Positions 9,780 to 19,497 of a stretch of 64,000 nt of DNA are shown in pieces; the first letter of the stretch is position 1; each line of letters opens with the position of its first letter. The notes beneath the pieces were generated by a model. The model had not been told where the DNA came from, made no database searches, and was given only the letters and a program-made list of their open reading frames with translations. Location: positions 1-64,000 of the forward strand of contig JAUIDB010000025.1 of assembly GCA_030429235.1 (NCBI GenBank), in the 5' to 3' direction. A program made the translations under genes and the position numbers. The DNA comes from Thermoanaerobaculia bacterium (GTDB taxonomy: Bacteria > Acidobacteriota > Thermoanaerobaculia > Multivoradales > JAIOJS01).

Positions 9780-9796
9780 AACAGGTGGCAGGTGCA

Positions 9797-10294
9797 CTAG
9801 TCCTCAGACAGGGCACGCAGTCGCAGTTGGAGGTCGCGATACCGTCGCCCGGCTCGGTACCAGAGTAGGACCGCGGCCGCCACGAAGACGACCCCAGAGA
9901 ACATCGCGGCGAGAGCGGTCGACCGGAGATCAGGCTGCGTGGCGGCGACCGTTGCAGCTCCTAGTAGAAACAGGCTGGAGAACAAGACGGCGAGGCGGCT
10001 TGTCATCAGGCGCTGTCGAGCCAGCAAGACTCGCCTGTGGGTTAGCGTTCGGGTCGCCACCACGGTCCAGACGAGAGCGACCAGGAAGACTCCACCCAGG
10101 GCCACACGGGTCCGCAGGGGAAGCGCCTCTTCGGTCATCAGGAGGGATCCACTGACGATGGCGACCGCGAGCGCCGATAGCAGGAGCAAAGTGTACAGGC
10201 CGCGATGCCGGGGCGAGAGTTCGGCGGCGAGCTGAGCCTGCATGGCGGCGAGGGAAGGGCGAGGCGGTGCCAGGTCGGTTGGGGTCGTGTTCAT
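9797..10294 (-). CDS. Multi-TM membrane protein downstream of ECF sigma factor
   Basis: 165 aa with about four hydrophobic segments; RBS-like GAGGAG; follows the sigma gene in the same orientation. Confidence 0.65.
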   Translation of the reverse strand: MNTTPTDLAPPRPSLAAMQAQLAAELSPRHRGLYTLLLLSALAVAIVSGSLLMTEEALPLRTRVALGGVFLVALVWTVVATRTLTHRRVLLARQRLMTSRLAVLFSSLFLLGAATVAATQPDLRSTALAAMFSGVVFVAAAVLLWYRAGRRYRDLQLRLRALSED

Positions 10295-10300
10295 CGGACG

Positions 10301-10888
10301 TCAACTCCTCGAGTTTGTGGTGGGTTCTAGGTTCGATCGGAGGGTACGGCGGGCGCGATGGAGGCGAGACTTGACCGTGCCCGCGGGTACCGAGAGCACC
10401 TCGGAGACCTCCCGCAGGTCGAGTCCTTGCAGATAGAACAGAGTGACGGCATCGCGGTCGATCGGTGCGAGTGCGAGCAGGGCTCGGTGAAGGTCCGCAG
10501 TCTCTTCCCAGGAGAAGGCCGGTTCCTCGGAAGCCAGGTCGGCCCGATCGTCGAGTGGAGCGTGATCGGGAGTGCGGTAGCGTGTCCTGAGATGGTCGAG
10601 AAAGGTCCGTCGCACGATGGTGAAGATCCAGGCCCGCAGTCGTTGCGGATCCTCTAGCCGGTCGAGGCTGCGCAGAATCCGAAGCCAGGCGTCTTGCAGG
10701 ATCTCCTCGCCGTGGTCGGGGTCTCCGGTCACGGCGAGCACGTACCGCCACAGTGGCGTGTGCCATCGTTCCACAAGCTCGTCGATGGCATCGAGGTCCC
10801 CCAGCTGGCAGCGCAAGACCAGGCGCTCAGAGACCTGGTCGGGGGGGCCTGCTGGGTTGGTGGGCCGAGGGTTCGAGGAGCGCTTCAT
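10301..10888 (-). CDS. ECF-type RNA polymerase sigma factor
   Basis: YVLAVTGDPDHGEEILQDAWLRILRSLDRLEDPQRLRAWIFTIVRRTFLDHLR (region 2) and RDAVTLFYLQGLDLREVSEVLSVPAGTVKSRLHRARRTL (region 4). Confidence 0.93.
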   Translation of the reverse strand: MKRSSNPRPTNPAGPPDQVSERLVLRCQLGDLDAIDELVERWHTPLWRYVLAVTGDPDHGEEILQDAWLRILRSLDRLEDPQRLRAWIFTIVRRTFLDHLRTRYRTPDHAPLDDRADLASEEPAFSWEETADLHRALLALAPIDRDAVTLFYLQGLDLREVSEVLSVPAGTVKSRLHRARRTLRSNLEPTTNSRS

Positions 10889-11070
10889 ACCCTAGGAGTC
10901 GTTGGCGGGAGCCAGGAGGTTCACGACGCAGTGGAGCGCCAGCCCTCTGGGCTTCGATCGACAGCCGGATGGCATGTGGGTCGAAGACTTCGACCGATGT
11001 TCCAGTCCGATGGGGTATCGAGACTCGAGTGTAACTCTCGCCAAGAAGGTCGCGCAGATCTTCCGGCGAG

Positions 11071-14000
11071 TCAGGTACCTCCAGCCTCTGCTGCACCTAG
11101 GTCGCCGGCTCGAGGCTCCAGTGGGCGGCCCAGGGTGCGCTGGAGCTCGAACCCGGCGCGAATCTCGTCGGTGTGAGCTCGGGTCGAGGCGGCCCGGTGT
11201 CGGGCCAGGTTGCTCTCCGCCGCCAGCCAGTCGTTGGCGGTGATCCGGCCTGCCTCGTAGCGCACGCTCTCGACGCGAGCGGTCTCGATCGCCAACTCGA
11301 GGGCGCGCTCAGCGATGCGGCGCTGATCGCGCGCATCGGCGAGTCGAGCCTCGGCGGCTGCGACCTCCAAGGCAATCGCGGCGCGAAGTTCCTCACGCCA
11401 GGACTCCAAGGCCTGGCGGTCGGATCGGACGGCGGCCGCTTGCTGCGCCCGGCCCGCCCGGAAGGGGCGCCACTGCACCTGGACGCCACCCTCCAGCCAC
11501 TGGTCGTCGGCGAACGGTGTCGCCGAGTCCCATTGGCCCGCGAGGCGCAGCGAGACCTGGGGGAGCCGGGTCGACTGAAGCTCCCGGTAGCGAGCGGCCA
11601 CAGCGTCGATCTGGCGCTCGGTCTGGTGGAGATCGGCTCGCTGCTCCAGGGCTTCGGCCACCAGGGGACCGACATCGAGGGGCCCCAAGGATCGAGACTT
11701 CGTGTCAGCGGCCGGAGCGGGCAGGGGGGACAGAGTAGAGAAGGACTCTGCGGTGGGGTCGAGGCCCAGCTGCCGGGCCAGGTCGTGAGCCACGACCCCG
11801 CGACGGCGCTCGGTGGCCGCGAGGCGGAGCTCGACCTCGATCAAAGCGAGTTCGATCTTGCCGGCGGAGACCTCCAGGTCTCGTCCCCGTTGCACCCGAG
11901 CGCGAGTCTCCTGAAGCTCCTGGTCGAGTCCCTGCTCGAGCTGGCGGTCCGCCCGGATGAGGGCATCGAGCTCGTAGAGCTGGAGGAAGGAGTCGATCGC
12001 CTGCAGGACGATGCCCTCGGTGGTCCAGGTCTCCGCCGCGCGCTGGCTCTTTGCCTCGGCGGATGCGGCGGCCGCTCGGGCGGCTGAGGGCCGATCGACC
12101 AGGGGTTGCATCAAAGCTACGGTCGCGGTCCGCTGATCGCTGGATCCGAGCGCTAGGGGTCCGAGCGGCGTGGAGAGCACGAGGTCGCGGTCCTGGTCCC
12201 CGGCGCGGGCCAGGACTTCGACGTTGGGGGCGAACCGCTGGATCCGGGCGGCCTGGGCCCGCTCTACGGCCGCCGCCTCCCGGTATCGACTCGCCTGGAT
12301 GGCGGGTCGTTGATCGACCTGATCGATGATGCGCTCCACGGACCACGGCTCCTGCGCGCTCGCCGCCGTCGGCAGCAGAAGGGTCAGGCTGAACAGGGCC
12401 GCTCGGACCAGGGCGCGGGGTCCCCGAGCGCCTCGACTCTCGGGGAAGAGGGTCAGGTAGAGCGCCGGGACCACGGCCAGGCTCAGGCCGGTACTGGCGA
12501 TCAGGCCAGAGATCATGGCCCAGGCCAGCGGGGGCCACAGGGTGGTCCCGGAGAAGGTCAAGGGCAGCAGGCCCGCGACCGTCGTCGCGCTGGTGAGCAG
12601 GATCGGCCGGGTCCGACGTCGGACCGCCTCCAGTACTGCCTGCTCGATCGAGGCTCCGGCCTGTCGCTCGGTTTCGATCAGATCGAGCAGGACGATGGCG
12701 TTGTTGACCACCACACCGACCAGCGCGATCAGGCCGAGAAAGGACATGAACCCAAACGGCTGTCCCGCGAGCAGGAGGCCCGGAATGACTCCGGCCGCGG
12801 CCAGGGGGACGGTGACCAGGATGATACCGAGGCGTCGGAACGAGTTGAACTCGGCCATCAGGATCCCGATCAGCAGCAGGAGACCGATCGGGAGCGTCCG
12901 GAGCATCGCACCATTGGCTTCGTCAGAACCCTCGGCGGCACCCCCGAACTCGAGCCGTACTCCCGCCGGCAGCGTGGTTTCGGCGAGCCGCTCTTGGACG
13001 CGCGGTAGGACGTCCGAATAGCTCGTTCCGGGAGTCAGCTGGGAGAGGACCCGTACGACCCGGTGGCGATCGCGGTGTTGGATCGCGGCCGGCGCCCACT
13101 CGAGTTCGCTGGTCGCAACCTCGGAGAGGGGGACCGCTTCGGCACCGGCTCCGCGCACGTCGAGACTGGCCAGGCTCGTCGGGTCGAGATTCTCGCCGGC
13201 CGGCGAGCGCAGCAAGATCGGGATCGGGTCTTCGCCGCGGCGCAGTGCGCCTACCGGGATCCCTCGTGTCCGTCCGTAAATCGAGGTGGCGATCGTGGCG
13301 CGGTCGACGCCGCGGGCGGCTGCCGCCGAGTCGTCGATGCGCAGCCTGATCATGGGGCCGCCGGGTCCGAGGTCCGACCGCACGTCGGCGGTGCCGGGCA
13401 CTTCGTGGAGGAGATGAGTCACCTGGTCAGCCGCCTCGGCGAGGGTGGGAAGGTCGTCTCCGAAGAGGCGGAGTTCGATCGGAGCCAGGACCGGAGGTCC
13501 CTGTTCCAGCGGCCGGGCCACGAGTTGGGCCTCGGGCAGCGCCGTGCCGCTCCACTCGCGGAGCCAATCGATAGCGGGACGGACGGCAGCGACGTCTTCG
13601 GTGGTGACGACCATCTGGGCCAGGTGCGGGCTCCACGGAATCTGGGCCAGGTTGTAGTAGAAGTGGGGCAGACTACGTCCTACCAGGGAGAGCACGCCGG
13701 AGACTTCCTCCCGGCCCTGCAGCGCTTGCTCGACAGTATCGGCGACCCGAGACGTGGTCTCGAGGTGGGTGCCTTCCGGGAGTTCGAGTTCGACCACGAA
13801 CTGGTTCCGGTCAGACTCGGGGAAGAACTCCTGGCGCACCGAGCCGCTGGCGAGCAGAGAGACGACCAGGGCGAGGGTCGCGAGGCCCAGAATCGTCTTG
13901 CGGCGCTCGACCAGCCACCGCTCTAGGGGATGAGGACCCGCGGGGGTGGCGGTTGCGGTCCGTGGCCGCAGGATGCGGCTAGCCACCGCCGGGGTGAAGA

Positions 14001-15447
14001 GGAGGGCGTAGAGGCAGCTGATGGTGAGGGTGATCATCAGCACGATCGGAATCGACCGGGTGAACTCGGCGGTGGCTCCCTCCGACAGCAGCATCGGGAC
14101 GAACACCGCGATCGTCGTGGCGGTGGCGGTGGTGAGCGGCAGGGCCAGCTCACGAACCGAGGCCGCGGCCGCGGTCAATGGGTCTTCTCCCTGGTCCAGG
14201 CGCCACTGAATGCTCTCGGTCATGACGATCGCGTTGTCGACCAACATTCCGAGAGCGAGCACGAAGGCGGCGACCGAGATCTGTTGCAGAGTACCGCCGA
14301 AGAGGGCGAAGACGGCGAGCGCCGAGAGTACGACGAGCGGAACCACCGCCGCGACGAGGAACCCGAGACGGGTACCCATGAAGGCGAACAGGACCAGCGC
14401 CACGATCACGACTCCGAGCAAGAGAGCCCGGAGGAGATCATCGAGCCGCTGTTCGACGCGCGCTGGCTGGTAGATGACCTCCTCGATCTCGACCGGGGCA
14501 AACTGGCGGCGGTGTTCTTCGACCACCGAGCGCACCGATTCTCCGAAGTCGAGGCTGTTGATGCCCTCGCGGGGGATGACCCCCAGCCCCACCGCCTCGT
14601 GGCCGTCGAACCGCATGATCGATGCCCGGGGTTGTAGCGGCTCGAGCTGCACGGTGGCTACCGCGCCCAACGGAATCCGCGACCCATCGTCGAGCACGAG
14701 CGGCGTGCGACGAATCTCGGCGAGGTCGTTGAGTTCGCTCTCCGGGCGCAGGGTGATCGAGTGGTCTCCGACTCGCAGATTGCCGCCGGGGAGCGTGCGG
14801 GTGCGGCCCTGCAGTTGGGCTGCGACCTGGTGGGCCGACAGGCCCAACTGGGCCAGGCTCGTGTCGTCGATGGCGATGGTGATCTGCTCTCCGGGGTCGG
14901 CCAGGCGACGTACGTCCGAGACCAGGGGGAGATCGAGCAGGAGGTCTTCCAACTCTTCGGCCGTCGCCTGGAGCCGTAGGGGGTCGGGCTCACCCGAGAG
15001 GGCGAGAACGATCGACTCCTGGGACTGCAGGTCGTCGTCGAGTCGAGGGCGTCCCGCTTCGGCCGGCAGATCGGCTTCGGCCCTGGCCAGGGCTCGGCGG
15101 ACCTCGTCCCAGGTTGCGGCAGGATCGTCGACCCCTTCGCGCAGCTGGAGGCTGAGGTGGGCCAGTTCGGGGAAGGCGGTGGCCTCGATGTCGTCGAGAT
15201 CCTCGACTCGGGCCAGATGGCGTTCGATCGGCTCGAGCAGTTGCCGCTCGACGGTCAGGGCGTCGGCTCCGGCCCAGTGAACCACGATCTGCCCCCAGTA
15301 GTCGGGCATGGGCGGATCCTCTTGGCGCGGCATGGTCAGCCAGAACAGGGCTCCGAGAAGGGAGACCAGGAGGGCGAAGCTGACGATGAGCTTGCGTCGG
15401 CCGAGCAGGGCCGCGAGTCCCAGCGAGTTTCGGGGTTGATTCGTCAC
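11071..15447 (-). CDS. RND efflux permease fused in frame to a TolC-like outer-membrane factor
   Basis: 1458 aa single ORF. N-terminal about 1030 aa RND (MPRQEDPPMPDYWGQIVVHWAGADALTVERQLLEPIE; duplicated TM blocks; LVGVVVNNAIVLLDLIE). C-terminal about 400 aa TolC-like. Signal-like RAALFSLTLLLPTAASAQEP lies between them. Confidence 0.9.
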   Translation of the reverse strand: MTNQPRNSLGLAALLGRRKLIVSFALLVSLLGALFWLTMPRQEDPPMPDYWGQIVVHWAGADALTVERQLLEPIERHLARVEDLDDIEATAFPELAHLSLQLREGVDDPAATWDEVRRALARAEADLPAEAGRPRLDDDLQSQESIVLALSGEPDPLRLQATAEELEDLLLDLPLVSDVRRLADPGEQITIAIDDTSLAQLGLSAHQVAAQLQGRTRTLPGGNLRVGDHSITLRPESELNDLAEIRRTPLVLDDGSRIPLGAVATVQLEPLQPRASIMRFDGHEAVGLGVIPREGINSLDFGESVRSVVEEHRRQFAPVEIEEVIYQPARVEQRLDDLLRALLLGVVIVALVLFAFMGTRLGFLVAAVVPLVVLSALAVFALFGGTLQQISVAAFVLALGMLVDNAIVMTESIQWRLDQGEDPLTAAAASVRELALPLTTATATTIAVFVPMLLSEGATAEFTRSIPIVLMITLTISCLYALLFTPAVASRILRPRTATATPAGPHPLERWLVERRKTILGLATLALVVSLLASGSVRQEFFPESDRNQFVVELELPEGTHLETTSRVADTVEQALQGREEVSGVLSLVGRSLPHFYYNLAQIPWSPHLAQMVVTTEDVAAVRPAIDWLREWSGTALPEAQLVARPLEQGPPVLAPIELRLFGDDLPTLAEAADQVTHLLHEVPGTADVRSDLGPGGPMIRLRIDDSAAAARGVDRATIATSIYGRTRGIPVGALRRGEDPIPILLRSPAGENLDPTSLASLDVRGAGAEAVPLSEVATSELEWAPAAIQHRDRHRVVRVLSQLTPGTSYSDVLPRVQERLAETTLPAGVRLEFGGAAEGSDEANGAMLRTLPIGLLLLIGILMAEFNSFRRLGIILVTVPLAAAGVIPGLLLAGQPFGFMSFLGLIALVGVVVNNAIVLLDLIETERQAGASIEQAVLEAVRRRTRPILLTSATTVAGLLPLTFSGTTLWPPLAWAMISGLIASTGLSLAVVPALYLTLFPESRGARGPRALVRAALFSLTLLLPTAASAQEPWSVERIIDQVDQRPAIQASRYREAAAVERAQAARIQRFAPNVEVLARAGDQDRDLVLSTPLGPLALGSSDQRTATVALMQPLVDRPSAARAAAASAEAKSQRAAETWTTEGIVLQAIDSFLQLYELDALIRADRQLEQGLDQELQETRARVQRGRDLEVSAGKIELALIEVELRLAATERRRGVVAHDLARQLGLDPTAESFSTLSPLPAPAADTKSRSLGPLDVGPLVAEALEQRADLHQTERQIDAVAARYRELQSTRLPQVSLRLAGQWDSATPFADDQWLEGGVQVQWRPFRAGRAQQAAAVRSDRQALESWREELRAAIALEVAAAEARLADARDQRRIAERALELAIETARVESVRYEAGRITANDWLAAESNLARHRAASTRAHTDEIRAGFELQRTLGRPLEPRAGDLGAAEAGGT

Positions 15448-16550
15448 GGGGCGACCTCCACTGCCTGGCCGGGGAGAAGGCCACGGCCACCGGCCGTGAC
15501 CACCAGCTGGTCGGCCTCGAGATCGCCGGTCACGACCACCCGGTCGCCCAGGAGCCGGACTGGCTCGACCGGTACGACCTCGACGCGGGCATCGCGAACG
15601 CGGGCGACGCGGGGACCAGCGCTCCCCGGGTCGATCACGGCACTCAGCGGAACCGACAGCTCGTGCCGGCTGGAGCTGGGGAAGTAGACCTCGACGGACA
15701 TTCCGGGGAGCAGCTCGTGGAGATTGGGGACGGCCTCGGGATCGAGCGCAACGGTCACCGGGAACAGGCGAGTGCCGGGCTTGGCGGCCCGGCCGCGCTC
15801 CTGCACAGTGCCCTGAAGGATGGCATCGGTGGACTGGGGTCGCTCGACCCGGACCCGGGATCCGACCTCGATGGCTTGGATGATCGACTCTGGAAGATCG
15901 ACGGCGACCTCCAACGGTCCGCTGCCGACGATGGAGAGGATCTGCTGTCCGACCCGGACCCGCTCGCCCGGTTCGACCACAACGGCCTGGATTCGGCCAG
16001 CGAAGGGGGCGACGAGCACCGACTCACGTTCGCGACGCTGGGCCTCCTGGGCTGCGCTCTCGGCCGCGAGGAGCCGGGCCTCGGCGGCGGTCAAGGCACT
16101 GCCCTTCTGCTCGACCTCTTCGGGGGTCGCTGCCTTCTGGTCGGCGAGAGCCTCGGCGCGCCGAAGGTCGAGCTTCAGTTGGCGCGCGGTGGCGCGAGCT
16201 TCGGCCAGGGCTGCTTCCCTCTGTTGCCGGGCGTGGCGCAAGGCCGCCGCATCGAGTCGAGCGAGTTCCTGCCCGGGCGTGACCGCGTCACCGATCTCTA
16301 CGTCGCGGGAGGCGAGAAGTCCTTCGACCTCGAAGGCCAGGTCGGCTCGTTGGTCGGCCTGCAGTTGGCCTGGGAAGGGCAGTTCCATGGTCTGTGACGC
16401 CAGTTCGACGGCGGCCACGCGAACCAGGGTGGGCGGCGGCGTTGCGACCGGGGAGGTGGTGGCGGCGCGGCCATGTCCCTCTGGAGCCAGGATCAGCCAC
16501 GCGATGGCGCCAGCACCGAGGAGGGCGAGAATGCGATGAAATCGGGTCAT
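15444..16550 (-). CDS. RND efflux periplasmic adaptor (membrane fusion protein)
   Basis: LPFPGQLQADQRADLAFEVEGLLASRDVEIGDAVTPGQELARLDAAAL...VVEPGERVRVGQQIL; stop overlaps the RND GTG start. Start set to 16550 (SD TTAGGAG) because the ORF-track start at 16592 would lie beyond the operator-like palindrome. Confidence 0.88.
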   Translation of the reverse strand: MTRFHRILALLGAGAIAWLILAPEGHGRAATTSPVATPPPTLVRVAAVELASQTMELPFPGQLQADQRADLAFEVEGLLASRDVEIGDAVTPGQELARLDAAALRHARQQREAALAEARATARQLKLDLRRAEALADQKAATPEEVEQKGSALTAAEARLLAAESAAQEAQRRERESVLVAPFAGRIQAVVVEPGERVRVGQQILSIVGSGPLEVAVDLPESIIQAIEVGSRVRVERPQSTDAILQGTVQERGRAAKPGTRLFPVTVALDPEAVPNLHELLPGMSVEVYFPSSSRHELSVPLSAVIDPGSAGPRVARVRDARVEVVPVEPVRLLGDRVVVTGDLEADQLVVTAGGRGLLPGQAVEVAP

Positions 16551-16562
16551 TGGGAAGCTCCT

Positions 16563-16582
16563 AACTGGTCGGCCGGTCAATT
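16563..16582. promoter_or_regulatory. Candidate TetR operator upstream of the adaptor gene
   Basis: aactggtcggccggtcaatt near-palindrome; almost identical copy at 17270-17289. Confidence 0.65.
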
Positions 16583-16614
16583 GCTTGGTCAAAAAAAGGG
16601 AGAACCTCTAGGTT

Positions 16615-17235
16615 TCAGGCGTTGCCGCGGGGCAGGATGCCTTCGAAGAAGATCTTGAGGAGGGTGTCGAGAAACTGCTCGTCCAATTCAGAGCGGGGCC
16701 CCACGAGTCCGGTGTCTTCGAGGAACGGATCGCGGAAGTGGAACCAGTGTTGGGTCAGGGCGAGGAATGCGAGCAGGATGTGGTGCGGGTCGATATCGTC
16801 GCGGAATCGCCCCTCGGTCTGAGACTGCCGGATGCGGTCGACACCGAGCTCGGTGAGGTCGCGATCGAGATCGCCGCAATCGGAGTCGTCTTCGAGGTAC
16901 ATCCAGGCAAGGAGACGAACCATCTCGGGGTTGGCCTGGAGGAAGCGGAAGTACATCTCCATCGAATCTCGCAGGAGTTGTTCACCCGGGGGTCCCTCGG
17001 ATTCTTCCAACATCGTTCGTTGGGCATCGCCGTACTCACGGAACCGTCGTAGTTTGACCTCACGCCAGAGTGCGTCCTTGCTACCGAAGTGGTGGTGGAT
17101 CAGGCTCTTGGTGACCCCGGCCATGCGAGCGATCTCGGAGGTGGTGGCATCGGCCACGCCGCGATCGAGGAAGACCTCCTCGGCGGCATCGAGAATGGCT
17201 TTGCGGGTGGCTTCGGGGTCGCGTCGGGCGATCAT
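16615..17235 (-). CDS. TetR/AcrR family transcriptional regulator
   Basis: EATRKAILDAAEEVFLDRGVADATTSEIARMAGVTKSLIHHHFGSKDALW HTH. Confidence 0.92.
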   Translation of the reverse strand: MIARRDPEATRKAILDAAEEVFLDRGVADATTSEIARMAGVTKSLIHHHFGSKDALWREVKLRRFREYGDAQRTMLEESEGPPGEQLLRDSMEMYFRFLQANPEMVRLLAWMYLEDDSDCGDLDRDLTELGVDRIRQSQTEGRFRDDIDPHHILLAFLALTQHWFHFRDPFLEDTGLVGPRSELDEQFLDTLLKIFFEGILPRGNA

Positions 17236-17269
17236 CGGGGTTCTGTTTCTCGGTTCGTTTAGCGTCCTT

Positions 17270-17289
17270 AACTGGCCGGCCGGTCAATT
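17270..17289. promoter_or_regulatory. Candidate TetR operator upstream of tetR
   Basis: aactggccggccggtcaatt, one mismatch versus 16563-16582. Confidence 0.65.
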
Positions 17290-17442
17290 ATGCCAGAGGC
17301 GGTCGTGGAGGTCAAGCCCCGAGATGAAACCCGATCCTGAACCCTGGGTTGGCAGCCGGGTCTGCGGTCCGATTCGAGCTACCAGGCCGTGAGCCGTGGC
17401 GGGCTTGCGGAGCACGAGAGGCTTACGTCGTTCGGTGCGGAC

Positions 17443-18732
17443 CTACCAGTCGAGAGTCAACTCGAGAGTGGCTTGTCGACCTCCGGTCGCGATCGTGTCA
17501 CCCGGTTGGTTCCAGGAGGGGCGTTCCGAATCGACATCCAGCCACTCGAGTCGAAGGTTCAGGTGCCCGAGCTGGACTCCGGCGGCGAGGGTCCAGGCGT
17601 GCCCATCCTGATCAGCCGGCTCGGTACCGGGGTAGTGGGCGCGATCGGTGTTCTCGAAGGCCTCGTAGCGGAGCGTGGTCTGCCACCGACCAACCTCCCG
17701 GTTGGCGAGCAGGTACCAGGTAGAGAAGTCGATGTCGACCCGAGGCTGCGGTCCCGGCTGCATCGCCGTGCTGCCCCACATCCACTCGGCGGCGAGCAGA
17801 CCAGAGCGCCCGATCGGTACCTCGCTCCCGACGATGGCGAACTGGCTGTCCCAGGCGTACTCGCCGTGGTGTAGATCACGATCGCCACGGGTATCGACCC
17901 AGGTCGCCTGCGCACTGGAGCCTCCAGGCGCAGTGGCTCCGGCCCAGGCGGCCCAGCCGAGTCGGCCGTCGAGATCCCGTCCGAAGGGCTTGGTGCCATC
18001 GCTGCGCTGAGGTGCGAAGAGGCCATCCTCGCCGAGGGAGGGCAGGGCGGGGAGCGGAACGACTTCGTCCCAGAGAGTGAGCCGATCTCCGGGGCCCCAG
18101 CCGCGCCAGGCGATCAGGGCGCCCGCGGAATCGGTGCCGCCGAAGAGGGCGGTGCCGAAGCGCGATGACCAGCCGTGGCGGTGTTGGTTGCGGTACTCGA
18201 CCTGCAGTCCACTCGGTCGGAACTCCTCTCCGATCCAGTTGGTGAGAGCGGAAGAACTGACGGCGTAGGGCGACCTCCAGAGAGGAGCGACGTTCTCGAA
18301 GGTCGTGGGAAGAAACGCGGTACCGAGCCGGAGCCGCAGGTGATGCGAGGGGGCGCCCGACCTCTCCTCCAGGTCGAGGAGGTCGAGTTGCAGGAACGCC
18401 TCGACGATGCCGGCCGTTGCGTCGCGGCGGCCTTGGGCGGAGCTACCCAGCAGGTGCAGGTGGGTGGCGAAGCGATCGCCGATGTCCCACTCGATCGAAG
18501 TCGCGATCGATCCCCGAAGGGAGTCCGAGGGTTGCCCGTCTTCTCCCTCGGCTAGGACGCCGAAGCCACCCTCCAGCCACGAATCAGAGTCCCGGATCGA
18601 CAGCCACTGTCCTTCGATCGCTCCGACCCAGGTGACGTCGCTGGCGTGGGTCGGACAGGCCAGCAGAGTCAGGAGGCTCAGCGGCAGGAGTACGCGACGG
18701 TAGAGGAGGGGCATCGAAGAGAGAGGGTACAT
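17443..18732 (-). CDS. Outer-membrane beta-barrel/porin-like protein of unknown function
   Basis: 429 aa, signal peptide LLPLSLLTLLACPTHAS, alternating amphipathic aromatic-rich strands, C-terminus ATLELTLDW. Confidence 0.6.
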   Translation of the reverse strand: MYPLSSMPLLYRRVLLPLSLLTLLACPTHASDVTWVGAIEGQWLSIRDSDSWLEGGFGVLAEGEDGQPSDSLRGSIATSIEWDIGDRFATHLHLLGSSAQGRRDATAGIVEAFLQLDLLDLEERSGAPSHHLRLRLGTAFLPTTFENVAPLWRSPYAVSSSALTNWIGEEFRPSGLQVEYRNQHRHGWSSRFGTALFGGTDSAGALIAWRGWGPGDRLTLWDEVVPLPALPSLGEDGLFAPQRSDGTKPFGRDLDGRLGWAAWAGATAPGGSSAQATWVDTRGDRDLHHGEYAWDSQFAIVGSEVPIGRSGLLAAEWMWGSTAMQPGPQPRVDIDFSTWYLLANREVGRWQTTLRYEAFENTDRAHYPGTEPADQDGHAWTLAAGVQLGHLNLRLEWLDVDSERPSWNQPGDTIATGGRQATLELTLDW

Positions 18733-18799
18733 ACGCCGGTCTACGAGCGCACGAGCCGTTTGGATTGAGAGATCACTCGCGGGATCTTAGACCGTGGCC

Positions 18800-19410
18800 C
18801 GTGATGAGGTAGAGGAGGGGATCGGCGGCCCCGAAGGTGGCAGCCAGCAGGAGGTAGGGCGCTACCGGACCCTGGAGATCCACGAAGTCGCCGTCAACCA
18901 ACCGCTGGTCGCCGACCTCTTCGAGCTGCCGCCTCCCCCCGGCTGGAGACCTTTGCCGACCTGGGAGGCGAATGGGAGGTCACCTTCGAGCATCGCAACC
19001 GGCCCGAAGTTCCGTTCGAGACGGCCACGGTGCGGTAGACGATCGAGCCGATGCTTCGGGGGGTCCAGATGCAGGAAGGCCTCACGGAGCCGAGCGGCCT
19101 GTCGGTCGTCTACTCGATCTCCTACGACCGCTTCCAGGAGCTGTATCGCTACACCACCATGAACGACTACAGCAACCAGCTCGACGTCTCGCAGGGTGCC
19201 TTCGAGCAAAACGGAAAGCTGGTGCTCGACAACCTCGCCACCGGCACCGCGCGTTCGGTCGGCAAACAGACGACGAACTTCCGGCACACCTTCGTCCCCG
19301 AAGTGGAAGGTGGGGAGTCTGCCTGGGAGGTCCAGGCCTCGCGCGATGGTGGCGAGAACTGGCTCCTGTTGGAGCGTCGGACGTACCGACGGGTTCCGGC
19401 GACGAACGAA
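18800..19410 (+). pseudogene. Decayed gene with DUF1579-like C-terminal part
   Basis: RYRTLEIHEVAVNQPLVADLFELPPPPG in one frame. A frame shift at the C6 run 18935-18940 leads to LETFADLGGEWEVTFEHRNRPEVPFETATVR, then in-frame TAG at 19036, then TIEPMLRGVQMQEG...RDGGENWLLLERRTYRR in the same frame. Confidence 0.6.
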
Positions 19411-19497
19411 TACCGAAGAGCCAGGGTCTCGACCAGGTCGCGGCGAGGGTTCGTCGTGGCCAGGTCCTGGGCGTTTCGACCCCGAGCCGCAGGGGCG

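Noticed and set aside
10827-11096. 89-aa minus-strand ORF between the RND gene and the sigma factor
   Set aside because: Overlaps both neighbours and has no recognisable motif; could be real but unsupported.
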